64,000 bases of DNA from Haliscomenobacter hydrossis DSM 1100. Lineage in GTDB: Bacteria; Bacteroidota; Bacteroidia; Chitinophagales; Saprospiraceae. The position numbers and the translations under genes were made by a program. The stretch is from assembly GCF_000212735.1 (NCBI RefSeq), contig NC_015510.1, forward strand, positions 930,001-994,000, given 5' to 3'. The notes below the pieces were generated by a model that saw nothing but the letters and a program-made list of their open reading frames with translations, searched no databases and had not been told where the DNA came from. This document shows, piece after piece, positions 35,313 through 44,205 of the stretch. Each line of letters starts with the position of its first letter. Position 1 is the stretch's first letter.

Positions 35313-36523
35313 GAGAGGGATGGGAAATGAAGAAGTTGGGAGAAGTAGTTTCAATTGAACGTGGTGGCTCTCCACGACCAATTGAAAAGTACATTACTAA
35401 TTCTCCTGATGGGATAAATTGGATTAAAATTTCAGATGCAACCGCGTCAGAAAAATACATCTATGAAACGAAAGAAAAAATCACGAGGGATGGTTTACAT
35501 AAAACCAGAGTGGTAAACGAAGGGGATTTTATTCTTTCTAACTCAATGAGCTTTGGGAGACCTTACATCATGAAAACTAGAGGGTGTATTCATGATGGTT
35601 GGTTAGTGCTTAAACAAAAGGACAACAAAATATTTGAAACTGAATTTCTTTATTATTTATTATCTTCTCCATTTGTCTTTCAACAGTTTAATTCAAAAGC
35701 TGCTGGTTCAACAGTTCGGAACTTGAATATTGCATTAGTAAGTTCTGTGGATGTCCCAACGCCTCCCCTCCCCGAACAACACCGCATCGTCGCCATCCTC
35801 GACGAAGCCTTCGCCGCCATCGCCAAGGCAAAAGCCAATGCTGAACAAAACCTCAAAAACGCGAAGGAGCTTTTTGAAAGTTATTTGCAAGGGGTGTTTG
35901 AGCAGCGGGGGGATGGTTGGGAAGAGAAGACGTTGGGGGAAATTGCTAAGCATTCTCTGGGTAAAATGTTAGACAAAAACAAAAATAAAGGTACCCTCCA
36001 AAAATACCTACGCAATCAGAGTGTAAGGTGGTTTAGCTTTAATTTAAATGATTTGACTGAAATGCCTTTCCTTGAAAATGAAAAAGAAAAATACACAGCC
36101 ATCAAAGGTGATGTAATGGTTTGCGAGGGTGGTTATCCCGGACGAGCTGCAATTTGGGAAGAAGATTACCCAATTTATTTTCAAAAAGCAATTCATAGAG
36201 TACGTTTTCATAAAATAGAATATAACAAATTGTTTCTGTATTATCTATTTATTTCTGACAAGTCTGGAAAATTAAAAACACATTTTTCTGGAACAGGGAT
36301 TCAACATTTTACAGGCGAAGCTCTTCATAAATTTGTAGTGCCAGTTCCACCAGTAAATGAAGCAAAATCCATCGTCCAAAAACTCGACGCCCTTTCCGCC
36401 CAAACCAAAAAGCTCGAAGCCATCTACCAGCAAAAGATCAATGACCTGGAGGAGTTGAAAAAATCCATTTTGCAGAAAGCCTTTAGTGGGGAATTAAAAA
36501 CCGTTGAAGCATTAGCCCTATGA
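35309..36523 (+). CDS. hsdS: Type I restriction-modification system, specificity subunit HsdS
   Basis: The 404-residue protein has two target-recognition domains (about 1-150 and 205-350). Each is followed by a conserved coiled-coil spacer: PTPPLPEQHRIVAILDEAF ... and VPPVNEAKSIVQKLDALSAQ .... The recognition domains are visibly AT-rich and the spacers GC-rich, as expected where recognition domains are exchanged by recombination. It starts in the hsdM stop codon (ATGA) and overlaps the next gene likewise. Confidence 0.95.
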   Translation: MREGWEMKKLGEVVSIERGGSPRPIEKYITNSPDGINWIKISDATASEKYIYETKEKITRDGLHKTRVVNEGDFILSNSMSFGRPYIMKTRGCIHDGWLVLKQKDNKIFETEFLYYLLSSPFVFQQFNSKAAGSTVRNLNIALVSSVDVPTPPLPEQHRIVAILDEAFAAIAKAKANAEQNLKNAKELFESYLQGVFEQRGDGWEEKTLGEIAKHSLGKMLDKNKNKGTLQKYLRNQSVRWFSFNLNDLTEMPFLENEKEKYTAIKGDVMVCEGGYPGRAAIWEEDYPIYFQKAIHRVRFHKIEYNKLFLYYLFISDKSGKLKTHFSGTGIQHFTGEALHKFVVPVPPVNEAKSIVQKLDALSAQTKKLEAIYQQKINDLEELKKSILQKAFSGELKTVEALAL

Positions 36524-37500
36524 ATGGAATCGAAATCTACAAAACCCAGAATGGTGAAACCGCCATCGAAGTGAAATTTGAGCAGGAGACGGTTTGGTTG
36601 TCTCAGCAGCAAATGGCGGAGCTATTTGAGCAAACCAAACAAAACATCAGTTTACACATCAACAACTGCTACAAAGAGGGAGAGTTAGAAAAAACGGCAA
36701 CTGTCAAGGAATACTTGACAGTTCAAAACGAAGGAAACCGAGAGGTTAAACGCCGAATTGAGTATTACAATTTAGATGTTGTGATTTCCGTAGGTTATCG
36801 CGTCAAATCCAAACGTGGCACCCAATTCCGTCAATGGGCCACCCAACGCCTGAACGATTACCTCGTCAAAGGCCAGGCCATCAACCAAAAACGCCTGGAG
36901 GAACTGGGCAAAATGGTGCAATTGATCGAGCGACAAGGCAAAACCGAAGGTTTGCAGTTTATCGATGCCAAAGGGTTATTGGATATTTTGAGCAACTACA
37001 CCCGAAGTTTTGTTTTGCTCAATCAATTCGACAGCCATACCCTGGGCACCAGCAGCCTGAACGAGACCATCACCTACGAAATTCAATATCCGGAAGCACT
37101 GGCGGCCATTGCCGAGCTCAAAAAACAGTTGATCGAAAAAAAGGAAGCCACCGAGCTTTTTGGCAATGAAAAAGACGATGGGTTCAAAAGTTCTTTACAA
37201 AGCATCGTCCAAACTTTTGGTGGTCAATACCTCTACCCCAGCATTGAAGAACAGGCCGCCAACCTCTTGTATTTTGTAATCAAAAACCATTCGTTCAGTG
37301 ATGGCAATAAACGGATTGGGGCATTTTTATTCATCTGGTTTTTGGAAAAAAATAAACACCACCTCAAAAAAAGTGGTGAGCTCAAAATCAACGACAACGG
37401 CCTCACCGCGCTGGCCTTACTCGTCGCCCAAAGTGATCCCGCTGAAAAAGAAATGCTGGTAAAACTCATCATGAACCTGGTCAACAGTCCCGAGCCATGA
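36520..37500 (+). CDS. RhuM/Fic fusion protein inside the type I restriction operon
   Basis: The 326-residue protein has a RhuM/virulence-type N-terminal domain (TVWLSQQQMAELFEQTKQNI ... SVGYRVKSKRGTQFRQWATQ) joined to a C-terminal Fic/Doc domain. The Fic motif is HSFSDGNKRIGAF (H257 to about 269), with the K of Doc-type proteins in place of the R of classical HPFxxGNGR. Catalysis (AMPylation, phosphorylation or other) cannot be assigned. Both ends overlap their neighbours by ATGA, so it is translated as part of the hsd operon. A role as a guard or toxin tied to the restriction complex is speculation. Confidence 0.9.
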   Translation: MNGIEIYKTQNGETAIEVKFEQETVWLSQQQMAELFEQTKQNISLHINNCYKEGELEKTATVKEYLTVQNEGNREVKRRIEYYNLDVVISVGYRVKSKRGTQFRQWATQRLNDYLVKGQAINQKRLEELGKMVQLIERQGKTEGLQFIDAKGLLDILSNYTRSFVLLNQFDSHTLGTSSLNETITYEIQYPEALAAIAELKKQLIEKKEATELFGNEKDDGFKSSLQSIVQTFGGQYLYPSIEEQAANLLYFVIKNHSFSDGNKRIGAFLFIWFLEKNKHHLKKSGELKINDNGLTALALLVAQSDPAEKEMLVKLIMNLVNSPEP

Positions 37501-39869
37501 ACGAAGCCGAAACCCGCGCCGAACTCATCGACCCCGCCCTCAAAGCCTGCGGCTGGGGTGTAGTGGAAGGCTCTCGCATCCTGCGGGAGTACCATATCAC
37601 TGCGGGCAAAATCCAGACGGGTGGCCAGCGGGCCAAAAAGCTCAGTGCCGATTACGTACTGGTGTACAAAGGCATCAAACTGGCCGTCATCGAAGCCAAA
37701 AGCGCTGAGCTGGAAGTAGGCGAAGGTGTGGCCCAGGCCAAACAATACGCCGAAAAACTCAATGTAGAAACCACCTACAGCACCAACGGCAAAGCGATTT
37801 ACAGCATCTGTATGAAAACGGGGGTGGAAGCTTTGGTGGATCAATACCTCAGCCCCCAGGAGCTTTGGCTCAAAACCTACCCCCAGGCAGGCAATCCCGG
37901 CGAAGCGGAGGCGGAAGCCTGGCGCGAAAAATTCGCCGCCGTTCCCTTTGAAGATAAAAGTGGTACCTGGCAACTGCGCTACTACCAGGAGCTCGCCGTC
38001 AAAAACACCCTGGAGGCCGTCGCCCAACAGCGCAACCGCATCCTCCTGACCCTGGCTACGGGCACTGGCAAAACCGCCATCGCCTTTCAAATCGCATGGA
38101 AGCTGTTCCAAACCCGTTGGAACCTCTCCCAACAGCTCGGAGGCAGCGCCGCAGTGAGCCGCCGCCCACGCATCCTGTTTTTGGCCGACCGCAACATCCT
38201 GGCCGATCAGGCTTATAACTCCTTTTCGGCTTTTCCCGAAGACGCCCTGGTGCGCATCAAACCCAGCGAAATCAAGAAGGGTGGCCGCGTGCCGACCAAT
38301 GGCAGCATCTTTTTTACCATCTTCCAAACCTTCATGTCGGGTACCGACAAGGACGGCCAACCCGCACCCTACTTCGGCGAATATCCACCCGACTACTTTG
38401 ATTTCATCATCATCGACGAGTGCCACCGGGGCGGTGCCAACGACGAAGGCAACTGGCGGGCCATTTTGGAGTATTTTTCGCCCGCCGTACAGCTGGGCCT
38501 CACCGCCACCCCCAAACGCAAAGACAACGTAGACACCTACAAATATTTTGGCGAACCCGTTTATGTTTACTCCCTCAAAGAAGGCATCAACGACGGCTTT
38601 TTAACCCCCTTCAAGGTCAAACGCATCAAAACCACCCTGGACGATTACCGCTACACCAGCGATGACCAAGTCATTGAGGGTGAAATTGAAGAAGGCCGTT
38701 TGTACGCCGAACCCGACTTCAATCGCAGCATTGAAATTGTGGAAAGGGAAGCCAAGCGGGTGAAGGTCTATTTGGAAGAGGCCAATCAAAAGGAAAAAGC
38801 CATCATCTTTTGTGCCACCCAGGGCCATGCCGCCTTAATTCGGGATTTGGTAAACCAGTACAAGACAAGCAAAGACCCCAACTACTGTGTGCGTGTCACT
38901 GCCAACGATGGCGAAATCGGCGAGCAGTTCCTGCGGGATTTTCAGGACAATGAAAAAACCATCCCCACCATTCTGACCACGTCCCAAAAATTGTCGACCG
39001 GGGTGGATGCGCGCAACATCCGCAACATAGTACTGCTGCGCCCCGTGACTTCCATGATTGAGTTTAAACAAATCGTCGGTCGGGGTACCCGCCTCTTTGA
39101 GGGCAAAGACTTTTTCACCATCTATGATTTTGTAGATGCCTACCGCCACTTTAGCGACCCGGAATGGGACGGTGATCCTCTGGAACCGGAGGAGACCAGC
39201 GTAGTCAATGAACCCAGAGAACCTTACGTTCCTCAGCCTCGCGAGAAGCAAGAAGACGATGAAGAAGGTGGAAAACTCAAACGGGTTAAAGTCAAACTAC
39301 GCGACGGGAAAGAACGGGAAATCCAGCACATGATGGCCACCTCGTTCTGGAGCGCAGAGGGTCGCCCCATTTCCGCCGAGGAGTTTTTGCACAACCTCTT
39401 CGGTGAACTGCCCAAACTCTTCAGCGATGAAGCCGAGTTACGCCGTCTCTGGAGCAACCCACTCACCCGACGAACCCTCTTGGAAAAACTGGCCGAAGCG
39501 GGCTTTGGCAAAGATGAACTGAACACCCTGCAACAACTCATCGACGCCGAAAAAAGCGACCTCTTCGACGTCCTGGAATACGTCTTCAACAGCGACATCA
39601 AACCCATGACCCGCGCCGAAAGGGTGGCCGCCGCCCAAGCCACCATCTTCGCCTTACTCAATGATCAGCAAAAAGAATTCATCGAATTTGTACTGAGCAA
39701 ATACATCGAAACAGGCGTGGAAGAACTGGATCAGGAGAAATTGCCACTTTTGCTGGTCAATAAGTACCAGTCTTTGCAGGATGCCAAAGGGGTGCTGGGG
39801 GAGGTGCGGGATATTAGTGCACTGTTTGTGGAGTTTCAGAAGTATTTGTATGAGGAGAAGGTGGCGTGA
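37497..39869 (+). CDS. hsdR: Type I restriction enzyme, endonuclease/translocase subunit HsdR
   Basis: The 790-residue protein has the N-terminal PD-(D/E)xK nuclease (D52 ... E66-A-K68 in VIEAKS). The SF2 helicase motor carries Walker A GTGKT at 189-193, DECH at 307-310, motif III GLTATPKR and motif VI QIVGRGTRL. A C-terminal helical part binds HsdM. The length matches the shorter HsdR branch. Last gene of the operon; active-site residues all present. Confidence 0.95.
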   Translation: MNEAETRAELIDPALKACGWGVVEGSRILREYHITAGKIQTGGQRAKKLSADYVLVYKGIKLAVIEAKSAELEVGEGVAQAKQYAEKLNVETTYSTNGKAIYSICMKTGVEALVDQYLSPQELWLKTYPQAGNPGEAEAEAWREKFAAVPFEDKSGTWQLRYYQELAVKNTLEAVAQQRNRILLTLATGTGKTAIAFQIAWKLFQTRWNLSQQLGGSAAVSRRPRILFLADRNILADQAYNSFSAFPEDALVRIKPSEIKKGGRVPTNGSIFFTIFQTFMSGTDKDGQPAPYFGEYPPDYFDFIIIDECHRGGANDEGNWRAILEYFSPAVQLGLTATPKRKDNVDTYKYFGEPVYVYSLKEGINDGFLTPFKVKRIKTTLDDYRYTSDDQVIEGEIEEGRLYAEPDFNRSIEIVEREAKRVKVYLEEANQKEKAIIFCATQGHAALIRDLVNQYKTSKDPNYCVRVTANDGEIGEQFLRDFQDNEKTIPTILTTSQKLSTGVDARNIRNIVLLRPVTSMIEFKQIVGRGTRLFEGKDFFTIYDFVDAYRHFSDPEWDGDPLEPEETSVVNEPREPYVPQPREKQEDDEEGGKLKRVKVKLRDGKEREIQHMMATSFWSAEGRPISAEEFLHNLFGELPKLFSDEAELRRLWSNPLTRRTLLEKLAEAGFGKDELNTLQQLIDAEKSDLFDVLEYVFNSDIKPMTRAERVAAAQATIFALLNDQQKEFIEFVLSKYIETGVEELDQEKLPLLLVNKYQSLQDAKGVLGEVRDISALFVEFQKYLYEEKVA

Positions 39870-39878
39870 GGAGATGTT

Positions 39879-40439
39879 TTAATCATTGTGCTCGTTCTTC
39901 TTACGTACGATTAATACCCCATTTTGTGCAGCAATCCCGGCTTTAAGCGCATGCCTAAACATACTGATACTGGTAAAAGGAGTTAGAGCGATGATAAAAT
40001 AAATTTTTTCGCCAGTATGCTTGGCCTTCCAGCCCAACCATAAATAAACGGGTCCTAATGCTAGTACGACTATGGCGACAATGGTGGCAGTGGTGTTCTC
40101 GCTTGCAAAAAATAAGATTGGGCTAACAATGATGAGTGCCCAGCCAATGAAGTTCGTGGCCTGGTATGCAGTTTGGAAATCATTATTTCTACCGCTGGCT
40201 AAGCCACTGGCCAGATCGAGGCCATCACACCAAACTTCCAATCCAGCCTCCCGTAAAATTGGAACAATTGTTTTTCCTCGCTTGGTGGTGAAACTGTGGG
40301 CCAACTGAAGTTCTATCTTAAGAGGAACAACCCCAATGGGTTGCCCATCTTGAAGCATCGTAAAATCGGCCCAATTGTCTTTCCAGGTTAAATCAATGAA
40401 TTCATCGGAGGAGATAATGTAAATACTTGAATGGTACAT
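39879..40439 (-). CDS. Hypothetical membrane protein
   Basis: A 186-residue protein with a soluble N-terminal ~95 residues (FIDLTWKDNWADFTML ... FTTKRGKTIVPILREAG), two or three hydrophobic helices (FIGWALIIVSPILFFAS, ATIVAIVVLALGPVYLWLGW), and a basic tail ending VRKKNEHND. No family recognised. It is convergent with hsdR, 9 bases apart. The 40440-40618 stretch upstream of it shows nothing I can name. Confidence 0.65.
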   Translation of the reverse strand: MYHSSIYIISSDEFIDLTWKDNWADFTMLQDGQPIGVVPLKIELQLAHSFTTKRGKTIVPILREAGLEVWCDGLDLASGLASGRNNDFQTAYQATNFIGWALIIVSPILFFASENTTATIVAIVVLALGPVYLWLGWKAKHTGEKIYFIIALTPFTSISMFRHALKAGIAAQNGVLIVRKKNEHND

Positions 40440-40618
40440 AAGTGTTTAATCTAGGGTTTGTATATAATAAGCAGCTTCAATTTAATGGTCTTTACCTTCA
40501 TCCGCTCACTTTTTTTCTTCGTTGGGACGACCGGGGCTATTCTGAATTTAGCCGCTCCCGCGGTTAGTTGTTAAACTGTAGAATGCGCACTGCTTTTGTT
40601 TTCCTTTCTTTGCGTTGC

Positions 40619-40741
40619 AGCTTGTGGGAACAGCTAAACAATCCAGATTTTAAACGCCTCGAATTCGAGGCGTTTAAACATGAGTCAGGAGCAAATAACT
40701 TTTCACTCACACCCCAGAAATGGATTGAAGCTAAATTTTCA
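40619..40741 (+). pseudogene. KilA-N domain fragment
   Basis: The frame reads LWEQLNNPDFKRLEFEAF and then ANNFSLTPQKWIEAKF, which matches the centre of KilA-N domain proteins (WEQLxNPxFNxxEF ... NxFxLTPxKWIE). Neither the N-terminal part nor the rest of the domain (usual IGIxSKxGRYGGTYAHxDIA) is present, so it is a leftover. The coding DNA includes a 30-base uninterrupted palindrome (40649-40678). KilA-N proteins occur in phages and in restriction islands; this piece may be a lost cargo gene of the neighbouring operon. Confidence 0.6.
40649..40678. repeat. 30-base perfect palindrome without loop
   Basis: tttaaacgcctcgaa is followed directly by its complement ttcgaggcgtttaaa, centred on GAATTC. 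It lies inside the KilA-N remnant. Confidence 0.9.
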
Positions 40742-40754
40742 CCATCCAGTTCAT

Positions 40755-40790
40755 CAAAAAAAACGCCCTCAATAAGCATACTGAGGGCGT
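40755..40790 (-). terminator. Intrinsic terminator of the haem lipoprotein gene
   Basis: On the reverse strand acgccctca pairs with tgagggcgt around an 10-base loop and is followed by eight T. It is about 50 bases after the stop at 40840. Confidence 0.85.
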
Positions 40791-40839
40791 CATCTGTGTT
40801 TAAATAGATATATACCCCACGCGGGATGATCAGGTGATT

Positions 40840-42240
40840 TTAATGCCAAAACCTGCTGTTGCTATTGCGATGCCTGTATTTACCGACCGCTAACAGGTTC
40901 TTTTTGAGTAGTTTGTGTTGCCCGGATGGCTGTGCTGCCAGGTAAGCAGGTATGGATTTAAAGGCCATCACCATATCATAATCCATAGCTACTTGTCCTG
41001 AATTGAAGGGGGCATCTCCATCGTTGTCTCTAAACCATAAATTCCATTCTGGGCTACCCGGAGTATAAACATATAAAATTGAGTCAGGAAATGGGCCAGG
41101 TAGCAAGAATGATTTAAAGGTATCCTGTGCAGGACTATGACAGCTCATACAAGAAGACAACGCTAAATTTGTATACTTTTTGCCCGTGTTGATGTCAACA
41201 GCTACCTGGGCAACCGCCCCGTCATTCGGACCACTCAATCTGCCTCCCCAACCCAATGTTTCTTTGCTATAGGCAGGCGCTTGAGGATTAATGACTGTTT
41301 CATATAATTTTGGGTAAGGTGGTTGAATGGGACTATTCACGCCCGGGTCATTGCCCCACATGGCACCCAATGGAACCATTTTAGCCCAGGGTGTTCCAGG
41401 CGCGTTCATGTCGTATACAAATGTGGAATACACCCATCCCGTTTTGGGGGCGGTTTTGCTATCCTTCACAATGACGTCCATTTGAAAGAAACTAACCTTG
41501 CGAACTTGATAGCCTCGTTTTGGGTTTTCTTTGGTTGCGATAGTATCATAAATGCTATAGGTTTGTGCATTTTTCATAACCGGCCAGTCTGGATAATTGA
41601 TGTTTGAAAAAGCCAGCTTTACAATTACACTGCCTTCCTTAAACTGTGCGGCATCGTTGACCAAGTTAACTTTTTGTCCAGTTTTACCCCAAATTTGGCC
41701 TACCGTATAGGCTGCAGTTGAATCATACAAAACCAGCACATAACCAGCTTCGTCCACTTTTAAGGACTTGAACATATTGGCTGGATTGCCATTGCCCAAA
41801 TAGGTTCCCAGAATGGCCTCCCTTTGCGCTCCCACCCAAGGTTCATTAAACCAGCCATATTTTGCGGAGGTCCATTGTTTGTTGTTGCTAAAAAAAGGCA
41901 ATAATTTTGGGGCAATATAACTTTTTAATGAATCCATGTAAGCAAACACATTTGCCGCCGAGATGGGCTGCCCATTCAATGCCTTTTGCCAGGAAGGATT
42001 AACTACAGGGGGAACACTGGTTGGGTAATCGTGGCTGAGCACAAAAAGGGGGCCATTGTATTGCTGTTTTGTAGGCACCGAATCACGGTGATCTAAAAAT
42101 GCGCCGTTCGGTTCAGCAACCAGCAAATCCGTTTTTATTTCGCCATCTTTAGGTTTGTTTTTATCGCCACAGCTGTATGATCCAAAAACCATAAGCAGCA
42201 ATAAAACGAAAGCGGTCAATAGAAGGGGGATTTTTTTCAT
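40840..42240 (-). CDS. Lipoprotein with a single c-type haem motif
   Basis: A 466-residue protein. The signal ends in a lipobox (FGSYSC, Cys near residue 24), so it is lipid-anchored in the envelope. One CxxCH motif (SSCMSCHSPAQD) near residue 370 predicts a covalently bound c-type haem. The rest is rich in Trp, Tyr and Pro and lacks recognisable repeats. It is not a classical small cytochrome c; the family is not named. The start at 42240 is chosen for the lipobox; the frame upstream to 42327 is unlikely coding. An intrinsic terminator follows. Confidence 0.85.
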   Translation of the reverse strand: MKKIPLLLTAFVLLLLMVFGSYSCGDKNKPKDGEIKTDLLVAEPNGAFLDHRDSVPTKQQYNGPLFVLSHDYPTSVPPVVNPSWQKALNGQPISAANVFAYMDSLKSYIAPKLLPFFSNNKQWTSAKYGWFNEPWVGAQREAILGTYLGNGNPANMFKSLKVDEAGYVLVLYDSTAAYTVGQIWGKTGQKVNLVNDAAQFKEGSVIVKLAFSNINYPDWPVMKNAQTYSIYDTIATKENPKRGYQVRKVSFFQMDVIVKDSKTAPKTGWVYSTFVYDMNAPGTPWAKMVPLGAMWGNDPGVNSPIQPPYPKLYETVINPQAPAYSKETLGWGGRLSGPNDGAVAQVAVDINTGKKYTNLALSSCMSCHSPAQDTFKSFLLPGPFPDSILYVYTPGSPEWNLWFRDNDGDAPFNSGQVAMDYDMVMAFKSIPAYLAAQPSGQHKLLKKNLLAVGKYRHRNSNSRFWH

Positions 42241-42600
42241 AACATTTGGTGTTTTAAGTGGATGAAAAAGAAGTGAACACTTTAATTTTAGTACCTTAAA
42301 AATATAATATAAAACCAAAAATTGCAATAGATTTTTGAAAAACAGGTATTTATACCTACAAGGAAAATAAATTGTTTTGATGAAATTTGACTACACCCTG
42401 TTATTTTAACCTTCGTCCTCCAAAATGCCGATCCCTTTGCCCAGAAAGACATAGCGTTTGAATTCGCTGGCAAACAACAAACAACACCATAAAAATCTCC
42501 ACCTAAGCCTTTTGCATTCCTTCAATAGCACCCCATCCTTCCGGGGTAATCCCCATACCAGAATTCAAGTTTCACCCAGATTTTAGGGCATATCTATAAA

Positions 42601-42638
42601 ATCTGTGTACATCTGTGGCCATCTGTGGTGAAATCATC
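42601..42638 (+). repeat. 10-base tandem repeat (atctgtg) upstream of a lipoprotein gene
   Basis: atctgtgtac, atctgtggcc, atctgtggtg, then aaatcatc: three units in exact 10-base register. A second block with the same layout is at 44148-44185. No inverted partner is nearby. The rest of the 42241-42722 gap is AT-rich and shows nothing else I can name. Confidence 0.75.
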
Positions 42639-42722
42639 GCTATCTATTTCCGCCGCAGGCGGGTGTCAAATTTTTACAATTCAGTGAAATGATTTATTTT
42701 GCAGAACCAAACCTATCCACCT

Positions 42723-43706
42723 ATGCATCATTCATTTGCCCAAATCCGTTTACTTATGCATCTACTCGTCTGCGCCTATATTTTTTCTGGCTGTGGTGAC
42801 AACTCCAAATCACCCCAACCACTGAGTGAAGCCGAAATTCCGGCAGGCATGTTTGTGGTGACCCCCTTGGAGGAATCCGGCAGCAATACAGAAAAAAAAC
42901 CGGAAGCCCCGGAAGCTAGACTGGAAGTGAAGCGGGCCAGGTTTTTTTCCTATGTTTTGCCCGAGGGCTGGAAATTGCAGGAAGATGGGCAGTTTGCCCT
43001 CACCATGGTCGCTCCCGACCAAAAAGCGCTCACCATCATGGTCGGCAATTCTGGCTTGTTTCCCGATTACCCTCCGGGGCGTTTTGTGTACGACAAACTG
43101 ATGGCCTTACAGCCTCAAAACCTGCAAATCGCCGACGGGCAGACCTGCGCGCCGATCAAGGGGTTTCAACATGCTTTTGCTTTTCCGGTGAGTTACAGCA
43201 TTGGCGGGGTACCTTGTCGGGGTTTGGTGAAATGCCACATCGCCCCCTATTATGGCGGAGCGACCATGGCCATCACCGCGGCTTTGTCGGAAGCAAAACA
43301 GTGGGCGGGCTACAGTTCCTGGCTGCCTCTGGTGGCCGATCAGGTGGCTGCTGTCGACGGCGCGGCTTTTGGCATGCGGGGCGTGATGCAGCAAAACATT
43401 GAAACCTCAACTGCGTACGCCGAAGCAGCCCGAGAATACCGCGATTGGTCGCAACGCAACTGGCAGGCCGTAACGGATCACCGCAATGCCACCCAGGACC
43501 GCCAACAAAGGGATTTTCGGGAAAACCTGGGAGCTGTCCAGACCTGGCACAACCCCTACGACAACCAACGCCCCCTGGAGTTGACTACCCAATACAGCTA
43601 TTACTGGGTAGACCGACAAGGGCATGTCCTGGGGACGAATGACCCGAGTGTCAATCCCAATCAGGGTTCGACAGGGGATTGGCAGATGATGCAGAAACGG
43701 CAATAG
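42723..43706 (+). CDS. Hypothetical lipoprotein
   Basis: A 327-residue protein with a lipoprotein signal (LLMHLLVCAYIFSGCGDN, Cys near residue 24). A beta-rich middle domain follows (FFSYVLPEGWKLQEDGQFAL ... ALTIMVGNSG), and the C-terminus has YRDWSQRNWQAVTDHRNATQDRQ and a YYWVDRQGHVLGTNDPS segment. Similar C-termini occur in proteins of unknown function. The ATG at 42723 is used rather than TTG at 42699. The last 28 bases overlap the remnant that follows. Confidence 0.75.
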   Translation: MHHSFAQIRLLMHLLVCAYIFSGCGDNSKSPQPLSEAEIPAGMFVVTPLEESGSNTEKKPEAPEARLEVKRARFFSYVLPEGWKLQEDGQFALTMVAPDQKALTIMVGNSGLFPDYPPGRFVYDKLMALQPQNLQIADGQTCAPIKGFQHAFAFPVSYSIGGVPCRGLVKCHIAPYYGGATMAITAALSEAKQWAGYSSWLPLVADQVAAVDGAAFGMRGVMQQNIETSTAYAEAAREYRDWSQRNWQAVTDHRNATQDRQQRDFRENLGAVQTWHNPYDNQRPLELTTQYSYYWVDRQGHVLGTNDPSVNPNQGSTGDWQMMQKRQ

Positions 43707-44115
43707 GTAGCGATGACCCTGAACTCGAAAAAAACGCGGGCAAAAAAATAACCTGGACCAATGCGGCCAGTAAAACAAGCATCGAACTCAGCGCTTACTA
43801 CGATGTAGTTACCCAAAAGCATCGGGTTGCGGCCATTTTTAAAGCCCCCTACAATCCTTTGGTTTTGCCCACCAAATCTGATCGCAGTACAAGCACCGCT
43901 AAATTTACCGTCGTCAATTACTTGAGGAAGAAGCAAATGGCTATTGGCTGGATTTCGATGGCAAAGAGGTGTATTACTTCAATTTGAAACCCAAACAACC
44001 AGTTACCTTGGATTCTTACATCGGTCACGTTTGGCGTCTCAGGTCAGTCAACAACAAAAACGTCCTCAAAACGAGCGTGGTCAGGAATGCGTTAGAAACA
44101 CTGGAATTGAAATGA
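43679..44115 (+). pseudogene. VHL beta-domain-like protein remnant with frameshift
   Basis: One frame, from at least 43679, reads KKITWTNAASKTSIELSAYY ... TAKFTVVNYL. From about 43921 coding character moves to another frame: EEEANGYWLDFDGKEVYYFN, then LKPKQPVTLDSYIGHVWRLR ..., stopping at 44115. YWLDFDG, the hydrophobic strands and GHVWRL recall von Hippel-Lindau beta-domain proteins of bacteria. A single deleted base near 43925 would explain the shift. There is no good start codon, so the 5' end also seems lost. Confidence 0.55.
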
Positions 44116-44147
44116 TGATGTGGAAAATGTAAGTGATGGGACAAAAA

Positions 44148-44185
44148 ATCTGTGAAAATCTGTGAAAATCCGAGGTGAAATTATC
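44148..44185 (+). repeat. 10-base tandem repeat (atctgtg), second site
   Basis: atctgtgaaa, atctgtgaaa, atccgaggtg, then aaattatc. It has the same arrangement and the same tail (ggtgaaatnatc) as 42601-42638, and it lies 20 bases before the VOC gene start. Confidence 0.75.
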
Positions 44186-44205
44186 TTTAACCATAGCACT
44201 TCCTC

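Noticed and set aside
37233-38426. 397-codon open frame opposite rhuM/fic and hsdR
   Set aside because: Crosses the junction of two supported genes on the other strand; antisense shadow.
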